Virus record (IMG/VR): IMGVR_UViG_3300035682_000047
Location: 1 to 54,932 of that record
Reading direction: 5' to 3' (one strand)
Source: a virus
DNA: 54,932 nt
Shown here: one piece after another, positions 41,417 to 48,656 of the stretch
Layout: the number at the start of each line of letters is the position of its first letter
Numbering within the stretch: position 1 is the first letter of the stretch
Notes under the pieces: model-generated
What the model saw: the letters and a program-made list of their open reading frames with translations, nothing else
What the model was told of the DNA's origin: nothing
Database searches by the model: none
Position numbers and translations under genes: made by a program

Positions 41417-41724
41417 GTTCCGTATTCTCCGATAACAGATGCGCTTGTAGACTGCTTGAGCCTGCACTTATCGCAGATTCGATTGTGCGCCCCATCACTA
41501 TCAAAGACTTGAGAACACGACAAGCAGTTCTTTGGGATTTTTGGTTTTATCTCCAAAGAAAAAGCGTCCATCTCCCATTTTATTTGGACGTGCGTCACGT
41601 CCCTGCCAAGCGCCTGAGCGATTTCAGGGATCGTGAAACCCGCACGTTTCCAGTCACGCGCTTGGCGTAAATCTCGCTCCGTCCAATATCCTATATCGGG
41701 AGGAGGTTTATTATGCCGCGCCAT
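41413..41724 (-). CDS. HTH and zinc-finger protein
   Basis: 103 residues. The first part DLRQARDWKRAGFTIPEIAQ-ALGRDVTHVQIK is a helix-turn-helix like those of GcrA/Myb-type or small phage regulators. The second part has CLSC (67-70) and CDKC (84-87) around SDGAHNRIC, a zinc knuckle common in phage proteins. It may be a transcription factor for the operon. No target site is visible. Confidence 0.65.
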   Translation of the reverse strand: MARHNKPPPDIGYWTERDLRQARDWKRAGFTIPEIAQALGRDVTHVQIKWEMDAFSLEIKPKIPKNCLSCSQVFDSDGAHNRICDKCRLKQSTSASVIGEYGT

Positions 41725-41750
41725 TACTCACTTGGCACAGCATACTGCTG

Positions 41751-42566
41751 TCAATCCGCGTCATAGGCACCATAATAGGGTAAAGGTCGCACAAAAAGCA
41801 TAGCGTCGCTTCTATGCTCGCTTTGCTTTTTTATGTCAATATCAAAATTACTTTCGCTGTCAAAAGCCTCAACCCATGCTTGGCAAAGTCGGCTGCGAAC
41901 AATATCCTTACTGGTGAAGCGGCAGACCTCGGCACCGATCTGGTAGCGCTTTGCCAAATCAACTACGTAGGTTAGGCCAGAGTCGCGGATATCGCTCTGC
42001 TGTGGGTCGCCCGAGACGATAACCTTACAATCGCCAAGGCGCGTGACAAAAAGGCGCAACTGTTCCTTGGTGCAGTTCTGCGCTTCGTCAAGCAGAACGA
42101 TAGCGCCGCCGTCGAAAGTGCGGCCTCGCATGAACTGGAAAGGTGCAAACTCAATGGTCCCCTTACGGAGCCATTCTTGTGCGCGCACTTTGCCGACTAG
42201 CTTTTCAATCACATCTATAATGGGGATTGCCCATGGCGTAAACTTCATATTGAGGTCGCCAGGGAGGAAGCCAATATTCTCGCTGCGGTCAGAAGAAATC
42301 ATGGGTCGAGCGACGATGAACTTCCTGCATCGTTCTGCCAGTATCTCTTGCACGGCATAATGCGTAGCGAGGTATGTCTTGCCTGCGCCTGCGGGGCCTA
42401 GCGCAAATACTTGCTGGTATTTCTGAATTGCTGAAAGATACTTAGATTGTGCCGGGTTTTTTGGAGAAAGAGGAGCAAGACTAAACTCAGGCGTTTGGAC
42501 TTTTGGGGTTTTTGTGGCTTTGCGGGTCTGGCGCTTCTGAGATTTGGTCAGACGGATTGCGGCCAC
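41751..42566 (-). CDS. phoH: PhoH-like ATPase
   Basis: 271 residues from a GTG with GGAG upstream. Walker A GPAGAGKT (57-64), Walker B IVLLDEAQN (156-164) and GDPQQ (186-190) define PhoH. The N-terminal 35 residues are basic. Phage PhoH may act as an RNA helicase or in phosphate stress; its role in phages is unsettled. A non-coding gap with a strong terminator separates it from the GapR-like gene upstream. Confidence 0.9.
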   Translation of the reverse strand: MAAIRLTKSQKRQTRKATKTPKVQTPEFSLAPLSPKNPAQSKYLSAIQKYQQVFALGPAGAGKTYLATHYAVQEILAERCRKFIVARPMISSDRSENIGFLPGDLNMKFTPWAIPIIDVIEKLVGKVRAQEWLRKGTIEFAPFQFMRGRTFDGGAIVLLDEAQNCTKEQLRLFVTRLGDCKVIVSGDPQQSDIRDSGLTYVVDLAKRYQIGAEVCRFTSKDIVRSRLCQAWVEAFDSESNFDIDIKKQSEHRSDAMLFVRPLPYYGAYDAD

Positions 42567-42669
42567 TGAAGTCTCCTATGCAAGTTTAGCCACTAAAAAG
42601 TAGAAAGGTTGGTGGCACTAAGCAATGCCTTGACTTATCTTTCTCGGTTAAACGAGTATCCTCGGCCTT

Positions 42670-42702
42670 AAAAAAAATGCCGCCACTTTTTTGTGGCGGC
42701 AT
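42670..42702 (-). terminator. Rho-independent terminator of replication operon
   Basis: ATGCCGCCAC-loop-GTGGCGGCAT (10-bp stem, 6-base loop). On the minus strand it is followed by eight U; on the plus strand by ATTTTT, so it can act both ways. It ends the transcript from the polymerase genes. Confidence 0.92.
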
Positions 42703-42707
42703 ATTTT

Positions 42708-42959
42708 TCAGTACATCCCGAGCGCCTTTAGATAGGCGTCCCGAATTGCCTCGCGCTCCTCTCGGTCATCCCTGTCTTCCGAACGCATCTTGATAACTTC
42801 ACGGATAACCTTGGGGTCAAAACCCGCCCCCTTAGCCTCCGCCATGATATCCTTGATAGCGCTTTGGATACCCTTCTTTTCTTCATTAAGGCGTTCGACA
42901 CGCTCAATGATGGAGAGAAGTCGGTCGGAGGCGATAGAGTTGTGGCCTGCTTCAGACAT
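42708..42959 (-). CDS. GapR-like nucleoid protein (DUF2312)
   Basis: 83 residues. SEAGHNSIASDRLLSIIERV and RLNEEKKGIQSAIKDIMAEA, then KGAGFDPKVIREVIKMRSED and a final YLKALGMY are the GapR pattern. GapR of Caulobacter binds overtwisted DNA ahead of replication forks and helps topoisomerases. A phage copy next to the polymerase might serve phage replication or compete with host GapR. The family is typical of Alphaproteobacteria. Confidence 0.92.
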   Translation of the reverse strand: MSEAGHNSIASDRLLSIIERVERLNEEKKGIQSAIKDIMAEAKGAGFDPKVIREVIKMRSEDRDDREEREAIRDAYLKALGMY

Positions 42960-42964
42960 GGTTC

Positions 42965-43381
42965 TTAGTCCTCGTGGTTGATGGTTGTTGCGTTGTTCGC
43001 CAACATGGCGATACGATTCTCAATAAACGCAAAAATCTTTGGCGCTCGTGTCGGCAATTCGGCTAGTCCTGTGCCAAGACCATCCGTAGGCACTACTACC
43101 GTTTTCCCTATCATCATAAATGCGTATGCGATAGTGAGTGGAAACCGGATGGCGTCTTCAACAAACTCGAAATCTTCATCCTTAAAATAAGACGCTTTTT
43201 GCGTATCTGGTGCCCACTTAGTAGGCACTCCAAAACTATTCGGGTGGCCCCGCATGGTGCTTGCTTGCCCACCATAACCTTGGCGCCGCATATTATCGCC
43301 AAAAAGAAAAATTGTATTTGGGAATTTTTCAAGCACATCTTGCTTAGAGATATGTTTCTTGAAGATAAGCGTTCCTGTCAT
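42965..43381 (-). CDS. Conserved phage protein (DUF7831-like)
   Basis: 138 residues. NTIFLFGDNMRRQGYGGQAS and MRGHPNSFGVPTKWAP are strongly patterned and known to me from phages and bacteria as DUF7831-like. The pattern resembles a macro-domain-like fold binding ADP-ribose or nucleotide. The start overlaps the polymerase stop (ATGA). Function unknown; a nucleotide- or ADP-ribose-related function is a guess. Confidence 0.6.
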   Translation of the reverse strand: MTGTLIFKKHISKQDVLEKFPNTIFLFGDNMRRQGYGGQASTMRGHPNSFGVPTKWAPDTQKASYFKDEDFEFVEDAIRFPLTIAYAFMMIGKTVVVPTDGLGTGLAELPTRAPKIFAFIENRIAMLANNATTINHED

Positions 43382-44979
43382 TTTCTATACCTTTTACCAG
43401 ACCAGCCTTCGGCTTTGACGGGCAGCCCTGCCGCCCAATCAGGCGTGGCAGCTACCAACGCTTCATACTCTGCCACGCTTCCGTATCCCTCGTCAACCTC
43501 AGAAACCACTTCGTCATGAACTGTCAACAATACGGGGTAGTTGTGTTCCTCAAGTCGGAACATTGATGATATCATGAGGTCGCGGGAGACAGCCTGCACC
43601 ACGTTCTCGGTAAAGGTTCCAGGGCTTATAGTGGTGCGTTCCCATTTACGGGTAAGAGCGTTAACCGCGCTAATCTCTACGCCATTCTTCATCTCACCCC
43701 AAGGTGTTTTTACCTTGCAGACGCGAGCCTCGGGATAGTTCAGCGCACGGCCTGACGGTAGAAGCAGGCGCAGGTTGCCCTCGCGCATCCTGAACTTCAT
43801 GTTCCGCAGCGTGACTACGCTGTTTGGGTTGCTGATCGCACGCATCGCGGCGCGTTCCAAGGCGCGCCAAAGGCGCGGTATCTTAAAATAGGTTTCGCGA
43901 TACAAAGTAACGACGCGCTTGTATTCTTCTTCTTCCAAGAAAATCTGGTCCTTGGCGCAAGTCAAAGCGAACTTAGAGGCACCCATGGCGTAGCCCAGGC
44001 CGAGCACTGATGCTTTTCCTAGCTGGCGGGAGCGTGCATCGTCTTTCTTGTTAATAGGTCTACCATAAATAATACTTGCAAAGTTACAGTAAATATCATC
44101 GCCATTCGCAAATTGGTCAACAAGGTCTTGCTGGCCAGCGAGCCACGCCAGAACACGGGCCTCGATAGCTGCGAAGTCTGCTGCGTAAAGCACCTTCCCT
44201 TTTGCGGCCATGACGAGGCTGCGGATCACGTCAGCAGCTACGGTCTGCACCGGGCCAAAGCACATCTCAATAAGGTCGATATCCCCTTTCTTAATATAGG
44301 GGATAGCCTCTTCAGGTTCTTTGAGAATTTCAGGGCGGGGCAAGTTCTGCAACTGAACGCCTTTGCCCGAGAAGCGTCCTGTAGACGCCCCGTGATAGAG
44401 CAAGTTGCCGTGGATGCGGCCTTCGCTATCAGCCATGTTGAGGATGGCTTGTAGCTTTTTTGTGGAGGACTTGGCGCCGATCTGGCGTATCTCTAGGACT
44501 TCGCGCACCTGTGGCGGCAGCGACGTATCCTTGAGCGCGTTAACGATGCCTTGCTTATCAAGACTCGTGAAGTGGCTGCCTTGCATGGCGAACCACTGGA
44601 TCATTTTGTCGCGCTGATTGATCGTCGTGACAAGACCGTCCGTGATCTTGGCAATACGTTCGTTCAGCCTGCCCCCCGCCTTCTCTACCAACTCTAGGGC
44701 CATGCGCGTGGTTTCAAGGTCTACACTAATGCCCCTGTCATTGATGGTTTGGTCAAGCAGATAGACTTGCCGCTCTGATGGAGAAAGCGGATAAAGTTTC
44801 GTCTCGGCTAGGCGTTCAGCCTCCACGTCTGTGCGGCAATATTGATATAGTTTCTCAAGGCGCGCGAGGTATTCGATACGCTGCTTTTCACGCGTTGCCT
44901 CTGTCTTGCCAGTGATCTCAAAGTCGTCCCACCAACGGACGTGGGCGAAGTCGTCGTCGTCTTCGTCTATGTCACTCAT
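43378..44979 (-). CDS. DNA polymerase family A, polymerase part of split gene
   Basis: 533 residues. Motif A VLYAADFAAIEAR (D268), motif B RQLGKASVLGLGY (318-330) and motif C TVHDE (D489) are intact. The first 60 residues contain RWWDDFEITGK and YCRTDVEAE, i.e. exonuclease motif III (Y47-x3-D51), which belongs to the same domain as exo motifs I and II, found in the gene at 45756. The polypeptide therefore starts inside the exonuclease domain. The two halves must pair to give a full proofreading enzyme, or proofreading is lost. ATG 44979 has AAGGCACG upstream. Confidence 0.9.
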   Translation of the reverse strand: MSDIDEDDDDFAHVRWWDDFEITGKTEATREKQRIEYLARLEKLYQYCRTDVEAERLAETKLYPLSPSERQVYLLDQTINDRGISVDLETTRMALELVEKAGGRLNERIAKITDGLVTTINQRDKMIQWFAMQGSHFTSLDKQGIVNALKDTSLPPQVREVLEIRQIGAKSSTKKLQAILNMADSEGRIHGNLLYHGASTGRFSGKGVQLQNLPRPEILKEPEEAIPYIKKGDIDLIEMCFGPVQTVAADVIRSLVMAAKGKVLYAADFAAIEARVLAWLAGQQDLVDQFANGDDIYCNFASIIYGRPINKKDDARSRQLGKASVLGLGYAMGASKFALTCAKDQIFLEEEEYKRVVTLYRETYFKIPRLWRALERAAMRAISNPNSVVTLRNMKFRMREGNLRLLLPSGRALNYPEARVCKVKTPWGEMKNGVEISAVNALTRKWERTTISPGTFTENVVQAVSRDLMISSMFRLEEHNYPVLLTVHDEVVSEVDEGYGSVAEYEALVAATPDWAAGLPVKAEGWSGKRYRK

Positions 44980-44988
44980 GCTCGTGCC

Positions 44989-45759
44989 TTAATACAGCGA
45001 AAAAGGCCCTGCTTCAAACGCTTTCTCAATCCGATCTTTTGCGATGGCAAAATATTTGTCGTCAAGTTCGATACCGATGAACTTGCGGCCAAGGTTCATC
45101 GCCGCGACGCCGGTTGTGCCGCTGCCCATGGTGAAGTCGAGAACGGTTTCGTTGGGGTTGGTGTAGGTCTTGATAAGGTATTCCATGAGAGCGACGGGTT
45201 TTTGGGTAGGGTGGACGGCTGCGCCTTCCGACGCAAAACTTAGCACCTGCCTTGGATAACCCGTGTATTCCTGCAGATACTCTTTCTCCGTTATACCGCC
45301 CGTGACTACACTTGTGGCGTCCGTAGTTTTCCCCCTCGCCATATGACTGTCGGAATTCTTTTGAACCTTGCCTAAAAATCGAAGCCCCTGTGGGTTGTAT
45401 GTTGGTTGAGAGGCATAAAAAACCAAAATATCTTCAATATTTTTCATTGGCATCTTTTTTGCATTAAGGTGCCCCGTGGCGCGGGTCTTTTGCCAATACC
45501 ATGAGTATTTGAGATTCGAGACATTTGACGCGCCAAGCACCGACGTAAAAGGCTGGCTCGCCGTCATCACGATAGCGCCATTTTTCTTCGTGATGCACTT
45601 CAACTGCGCCCACATCGGTTCAAACGGGATAACGGAGTCCCACGAACACGCCGTCGTACCATACGGTGGGTCGGCCAATACCATATCCACCGAACCATCC
45701 GGGATTTCCTTCATGCGCTCAAGGCAGTCGCCCTTGAGCAGCGTCAGCACGTCCTTCAT
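44989..45759 (-). CDS. DNA methyltransferase (N6-A or N4-C), beta-class
   Basis: 256 residues from ATG 45759, which overlaps the exonuclease stop (ATGA). Motif IV DPPYG (30-34) precedes the SAM motif VLDFTMGSGTTGVAA and IGIELDDKYF, an order typical of the beta group. It probably protects phage DNA from host restriction. It lies exactly between the two polymerase parts with only nine bases to the pol start. A longer frame upstream exists but overlaps the exonuclease part in another frame. Confidence 0.9.
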   Translation of the reverse strand: MKDVLTLLKGDCLERMKEIPDGSVDMVLADPPYGTTACSWDSVIPFEPMWAQLKCITKKNGAIVMTASQPFTSVLGASNVSNLKYSWYWQKTRATGHLNAKKMPMKNIEDILVFYASQPTYNPQGLRFLGKVQKNSDSHMARGKTTDATSVVTGGITEKEYLQEYTGYPRQVLSFASEGAAVHPTQKPVALMEYLIKTYTNPNETVLDFTMGSGTTGVAAMNLGRKFIGIELDDKYFAIAKDRIEKAFEAGPFSLY

Positions 45760-46205
45760 ACTTTTTGCCCTTTCCTCGGCTTCGTCATTTTCAACATATG
45801 CCTGCTGCCTTCCATGTCCTTTTGGATCGGCAGGCTTAGTGCCTCGCCAAGCCCTTCTAGTGACCGTGGAAGGGCCATGGCTGCGGCCATAGCAGCCGTG
45901 CAGAACCATTGCTCCAACGCCACAGGGGCGCAGCCATAGCGCGCTACGGCGATGTTCTTGGTAATCAGGCGTTCGAACTGCGCGCTGTGCGCAAAGATCG
46001 GAAAGCCCTGCCTGATATGCTCATTCAGTTCCACGGGCCATGGGAAATCTGGCGTCCATATCTGGACAGGCTCGTTATTGCGCGCAAACCCCATGCACAG
46101 AATGTCGGTGCTGGGGTGTTCGGCATAGCGATAGACGCCAACGAGTTTAAGGTTGGCGGTGGATTTGGTTTCGTAGTCGATGTGATATGTGGGTGTATCG
46201 TGCAT
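45756..46205 (-). CDS. DNA polymerase family A, exonuclease part of split gene
   Basis: 149 residues. IDYETKS (D10, E12) is exonuclease motif I and FAHSAQFE (71-78) the motif II region. SLEGLGEALSLPIQKDMEGS-RHMLKMTKPRKGQ is usual in the same phage polymerases, where it runs on into the part now at 44979. It stops exactly at the methyltransferase start. The ATG has no ribosome site and follows a terminator by a few bases, so it may be poorly expressed. Confidence 0.8.
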   Translation of the reverse strand: MHDTPTYHIDYETKSTANLKLVGVYRYAEHPSTDILCMGFARNNEPVQIWTPDFPWPVELNEHIRQGFPIFAHSAQFERLITKNIAVARYGCAPVALEQWFCTAAMAAAMALPRSLEGLGEALSLPIQKDMEGSRHMLKMTKPRKGQKV

Positions 46206-46207
46206 TG

Positions 46208-46237
46208 GAAAAAAGAAGGGGCATTTCTGCCCCTTCT
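46208..46237 (-). terminator. Rho-independent terminator after SSB gene
   Basis: AGAAGGGGCA-GAAA-TGCCCCTTCT (10-bp stem) followed on the minus strand by TTTTTTCC. It lies three bases before the exonuclease ATG and would reduce read-through into the polymerase genes. Confidence 0.8.
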
Positions 46238-46246
46238 CCTCTTGCC

Positions 46247-46819
46247 TTAGAACAGGTCCTTGGCATCGCCTTCGCTGATATTGCTGCCTGCAACATCATC
46301 GAAGTCGTTATCAGCGCTGCGCCCGCCGCCAGTTGCGATACGCTCGCCATCGTCAATGAACTGAACATTATTCAGTCCGAACGACACGCCCTTGTTGCCG
46401 TTGCTGTCGTATGCGAAAGCGTTGATACTCGCGCGCACGAAGCAGCCGGGGTAGAGGCGATCTTCGTCGGTGATGACGGGGAACTTGCCTTCGACCTTCT
46501 TGCGGTCCACCACCTTGGGCTGCTTCTTGCTGCTTACGGTAATGAAGACGCATTCATCATCGAAGCCAGCGGTGCCTTCCTTGTCGGAACCAGGGCGGAA
46601 AGGGCTACGCATGTTCTTCGGCGGCTTTTCACCAAACTTGGCCTTAGCGGCAGCGCCCGCCGCCTTCTTCAGATTCTGAAACTCGGCGGTTTCCTGCGCG
46701 GCCTTGTCGAACACAAGAACACAGGAAAACTTCGGCGTGTTGCCGTTGAACCCACGAGGCTCAAACAGAGCGGGGAAAGCAAGTCGGGCCTTGGGGGTAA
46801 CTACGTTCGTCTCGCTCAT
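46247..46819 (-). CDS. Single-stranded DNA-binding protein (DUF2815)
   Basis: 190 residues from ATG 46819 with AAGGAG nine bases before it. ARLAFPALFEPRGFNGNTPK-FSCVLVF at the N-terminus, RSPFRPGSDKEGTAGFDDE, GCFVRASINAFAYDSNGNKG and a final acidic end (NDFDDVAGSNISEGDAKDLF) fit DUF2815, a phage SSB with OB fold and acidic partner-binding tail. It is bounded by a structured leader upstream and a terminator downstream. Confidence 0.9.
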   Translation of the reverse strand: MSETNVVTPKARLAFPALFEPRGFNGNTPKFSCVLVFDKAAQETAEFQNLKKAAGAAAKAKFGEKPPKNMRSPFRPGSDKEGTAGFDDECVFITVSSKKQPKVVDRKKVEGKFPVITDEDRLYPGCFVRASINAFAYDSNGNKGVSFGLNNVQFIDDGERIATGGGRSADNDFDDVAGSNISEGDAKDLF

Positions 46820-46852
46820 CTGAGCGTTCTCCTTGGAGCCGGGTTGGCGTGC

Positions 46853-46911
46853 ATTTTGCCCCTTGTGCGCGCACACCATTGCCCAGCCACGATGTTAAAA
46901 AGGGGCAAAAT
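46853..46911 (-). other. Structured leader of SSB gene
   Basis: ATTTTGCCCCTT (46853-46864) and AAGGGGCAAAAT (46900-46911) form a 12-bp perfect inverted repeat with a 35-base loop. The loop begins with the 12-bp perfect palindrome TGTGCGCGCACA (46864-46875). It overlaps the stop of the upstream gene by one base. Autoregulation by SSB, a protein-binding site or a replication origin are all possible. Confidence 0.5.
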
Positions 46912-48137
46912 TACTCGTAGTTGCGGAAGCCGTCATGGTCCAACGCCAACGTATCATCAAACTCTCCGCCAATCTGGACCACAACTGCGGGCCGTTTGTC
47001 GGATAGCGATGCGATGGTGTTGCCTGAAGATACTGCCACAATGACCTCTGCTAGTCTATCCTTAATCGCCTTCTTCTTGCCAAGTTTTTCCTCGGCTTGC
47101 GCGGGCGAGATTAGCTTGCGCGTGAAGATATCGTCATCCTCAAGCCCCATGCTGTTTAGGAGGTCAATGGCGTCGTCTTCGCTTTGCCACTTGCGTTGCG
47201 CCCGCTTGGCTACGAGCTTGTAACCAGGGACCGCGCCGCCCTGCTCCAGCTTACGCTGCGCGTATGCTTGGACAGAGTTGATCCATCCCTTGAACACGTC
47301 AGCCTTAGCTAGAATTTGGCTGATCTGCTCTTCGCTCAGACCTTCGGGCTCGGGAGGTAAAAAGCCGTCGTCAAACTCCGTCTGTGCTAGCGCCACCGCT
47401 TGCTCGTGCAGACGAGGGCACTTAGGCTGCGCCAAGCAGAACCTACAATGGTCGCCCGCGTTAAGGGCAGCATCGGCCTCCTGCGTCTTGTGTGCTGCGG
47501 CGAGAAGGTCATCCGCGAACTCGATGCGAAGTGAGTAGGCATCTGTCTCGAAAGACCTGATATGCCCGTCAGGATGGCGGTAACGAGGCTGCACGATGAC
47601 CATGCGGATATAGCGCGGGAAGATAGCTTCCTGCGCCTCCAAGGCCAACATGGCGCCCAAGGCATAGTAAGAAAGCTGCGGAGAGTTCTGCACCTTCACA
47701 GGCACGCCAGCGCCATACTTCAGGTCCATTACCGTCAGGCGCTTCTCTCGTTCATTCCAGATGACCGCATCCGCTGTGCCGAACATAGGCACAGGTGGAT
47801 TAAGGGCCTCTAGCGTGAACCGCTGTTCAATAAACAGTTTGTTACCTTCTGCTTCGGCCAGCACCGCGTCAACATATACCTGCACCGCTTCAGCCATGTC
47901 TTCTGTGACTTCAAAACCCTCAATCTCCTGCTCTAAGAAGTCAGAAGCGGGCTTGCCTTGACGCAAGCACATCTCCGCCAACTCGTGCGCTGCGGTGCCT
48001 TCACGTGCGTATTCTGAGGAGATATTTGGCATCCCCTCAGACAGATTGACAGAGCCGGGGCAAGCGATCCACCGAGAAGCGGAACTCGCGCCCAAGGAAG
48101 CATGGGCGCGATCCGCATGGACAGGCAGATTAGACAT
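46911..48137 (-). CDS. DUF2800 nuclease (Cas4/RecB-like)
   Basis: 408 residues. LGASSASRWIACPGSVNLSE at the N-terminus, the YAREGTAAHELAE motif, FGTADAVIWN (119-128) and VMDLKYGAG (136-144) are the PD-(D/E)XK active site (H51, D123, D138, K140). A cysteine group CRFCLAQPKC (about 241-250) suggests an Fe-S cluster. DUF2800 proteins usually act with phage SSB, helicase and polymerase in recombination-dependent replication. Start overlaps the preceding stop by 8 bases. Confidence 0.85.
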   Translation of the reverse strand: MSNLPVHADRAHASLGASSASRWIACPGSVNLSEGMPNISSEYAREGTAAHELAEMCLRQGKPASDFLEQEIEGFEVTEDMAEAVQVYVDAVLAEAEGNKLFIEQRFTLEALNPPVPMFGTADAVIWNEREKRLTVMDLKYGAGVPVKVQNSPQLSYYALGAMLALEAQEAIFPRYIRMVIVQPRYRHPDGHIRSFETDAYSLRIEFADDLLAAAHKTQEADAALNAGDHCRFCLAQPKCPRLHEQAVALAQTEFDDGFLPPEPEGLSEEQISQILAKADVFKGWINSVQAYAQRKLEQGGAVPGYKLVAKRAQRKWQSEDDAIDLLNSMGLEDDDIFTRKLISPAQAEEKLGKKKAIKDRLAEVIVAVSSGNTIASLSDKRPAVVVQIGGEFDDTLALDHDGFRNYE

Positions 48138-48648
48138 CTACGATAGCCCGTGTGATGGCCCGATAATATTTCATGCACGCTTGGGCGTCAAAGTCTGATA
48201 CTCGCGCCATTTGTGTGTTGTCCGCAATCTCCTTACGAGTTGCGTCAGGACCGATTTCAGAGAGTCGCGCAGAAAGTAGATCGCGGCAATACTTGCGGGC
48301 TTCCTCTATGTTTTTGACAAACCATTCGTCGGGGAACATCGGAAAAGCGCGTTCTTCCACATTGAACGTGTCGCTGTGGTAGACGTCCATTTCGTCATAT
48401 TCAGTCGGTTGCTGCGCCTCAAGGGGCACATGCACAGCTACAGAGGCTTCAGTCTTGCGCGGCCTGCCGCGTGGGCGCTTCTCGCCCGTAGAAGCGACAG
48501 TCTGCACCGTGCTTGCTTCCGTGGCCGTCGCCACAATGGCTTCCGCGAAACTGCCGCCATCTAGCAGCTTGATTGCGTTTTCGGCTGTCATTGCGATGCC
48601 TGCAATCGCTGCTTCTGCGATATGGGCAATGGCTTCGTTGCGGTCCAT
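48130..48648 (-). CDS. Hypothetical protein with AT-hook-like motif
   Basis: 172 residues with AGGAGA before the ATG. It has a helical Ala-rich N-terminus, KRPRGRPRK in the middle (a GRP AT-hook) and a helical C-terminus (EEARKYCRDLLSARLSEIGP). It likely binds DNA. It sits between the helicase and DUF2800 genes, so a replication accessory role is possible. Confidence 0.6.
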   Translation of the reverse strand: MDRNEAIAHIAEAAIAGIAMTAENAIKLLDGGSFAEAIVATATEASTVQTVASTGEKRPRGRPRKTEASVAVHVPLEAQQPTEYDEMDVYHSDTFNVEERAFPMFPDEWFVKNIEEARKYCRDLLSARLSEIGPDATRKEIADNTQMARVSDFDAQACMKYYRAITRAIVDV

Positions 48649-48656
48649 GTTGTCTC

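Noticed and set aside
42630-42702. Small plus-strand RNA starting at TTGACT 42630 and ending at the terminator
   Set aside because: The -10 match is poor and the product would be about 40 bases. The terminator is fully explained by the minus-strand operon.
44989-45909. Longer methyltransferase beginning at 45909
   Set aside because: The extra 50 residues overlap the exonuclease gene and resemble no methyltransferase. ATG 45759 has the ATGA overlap.
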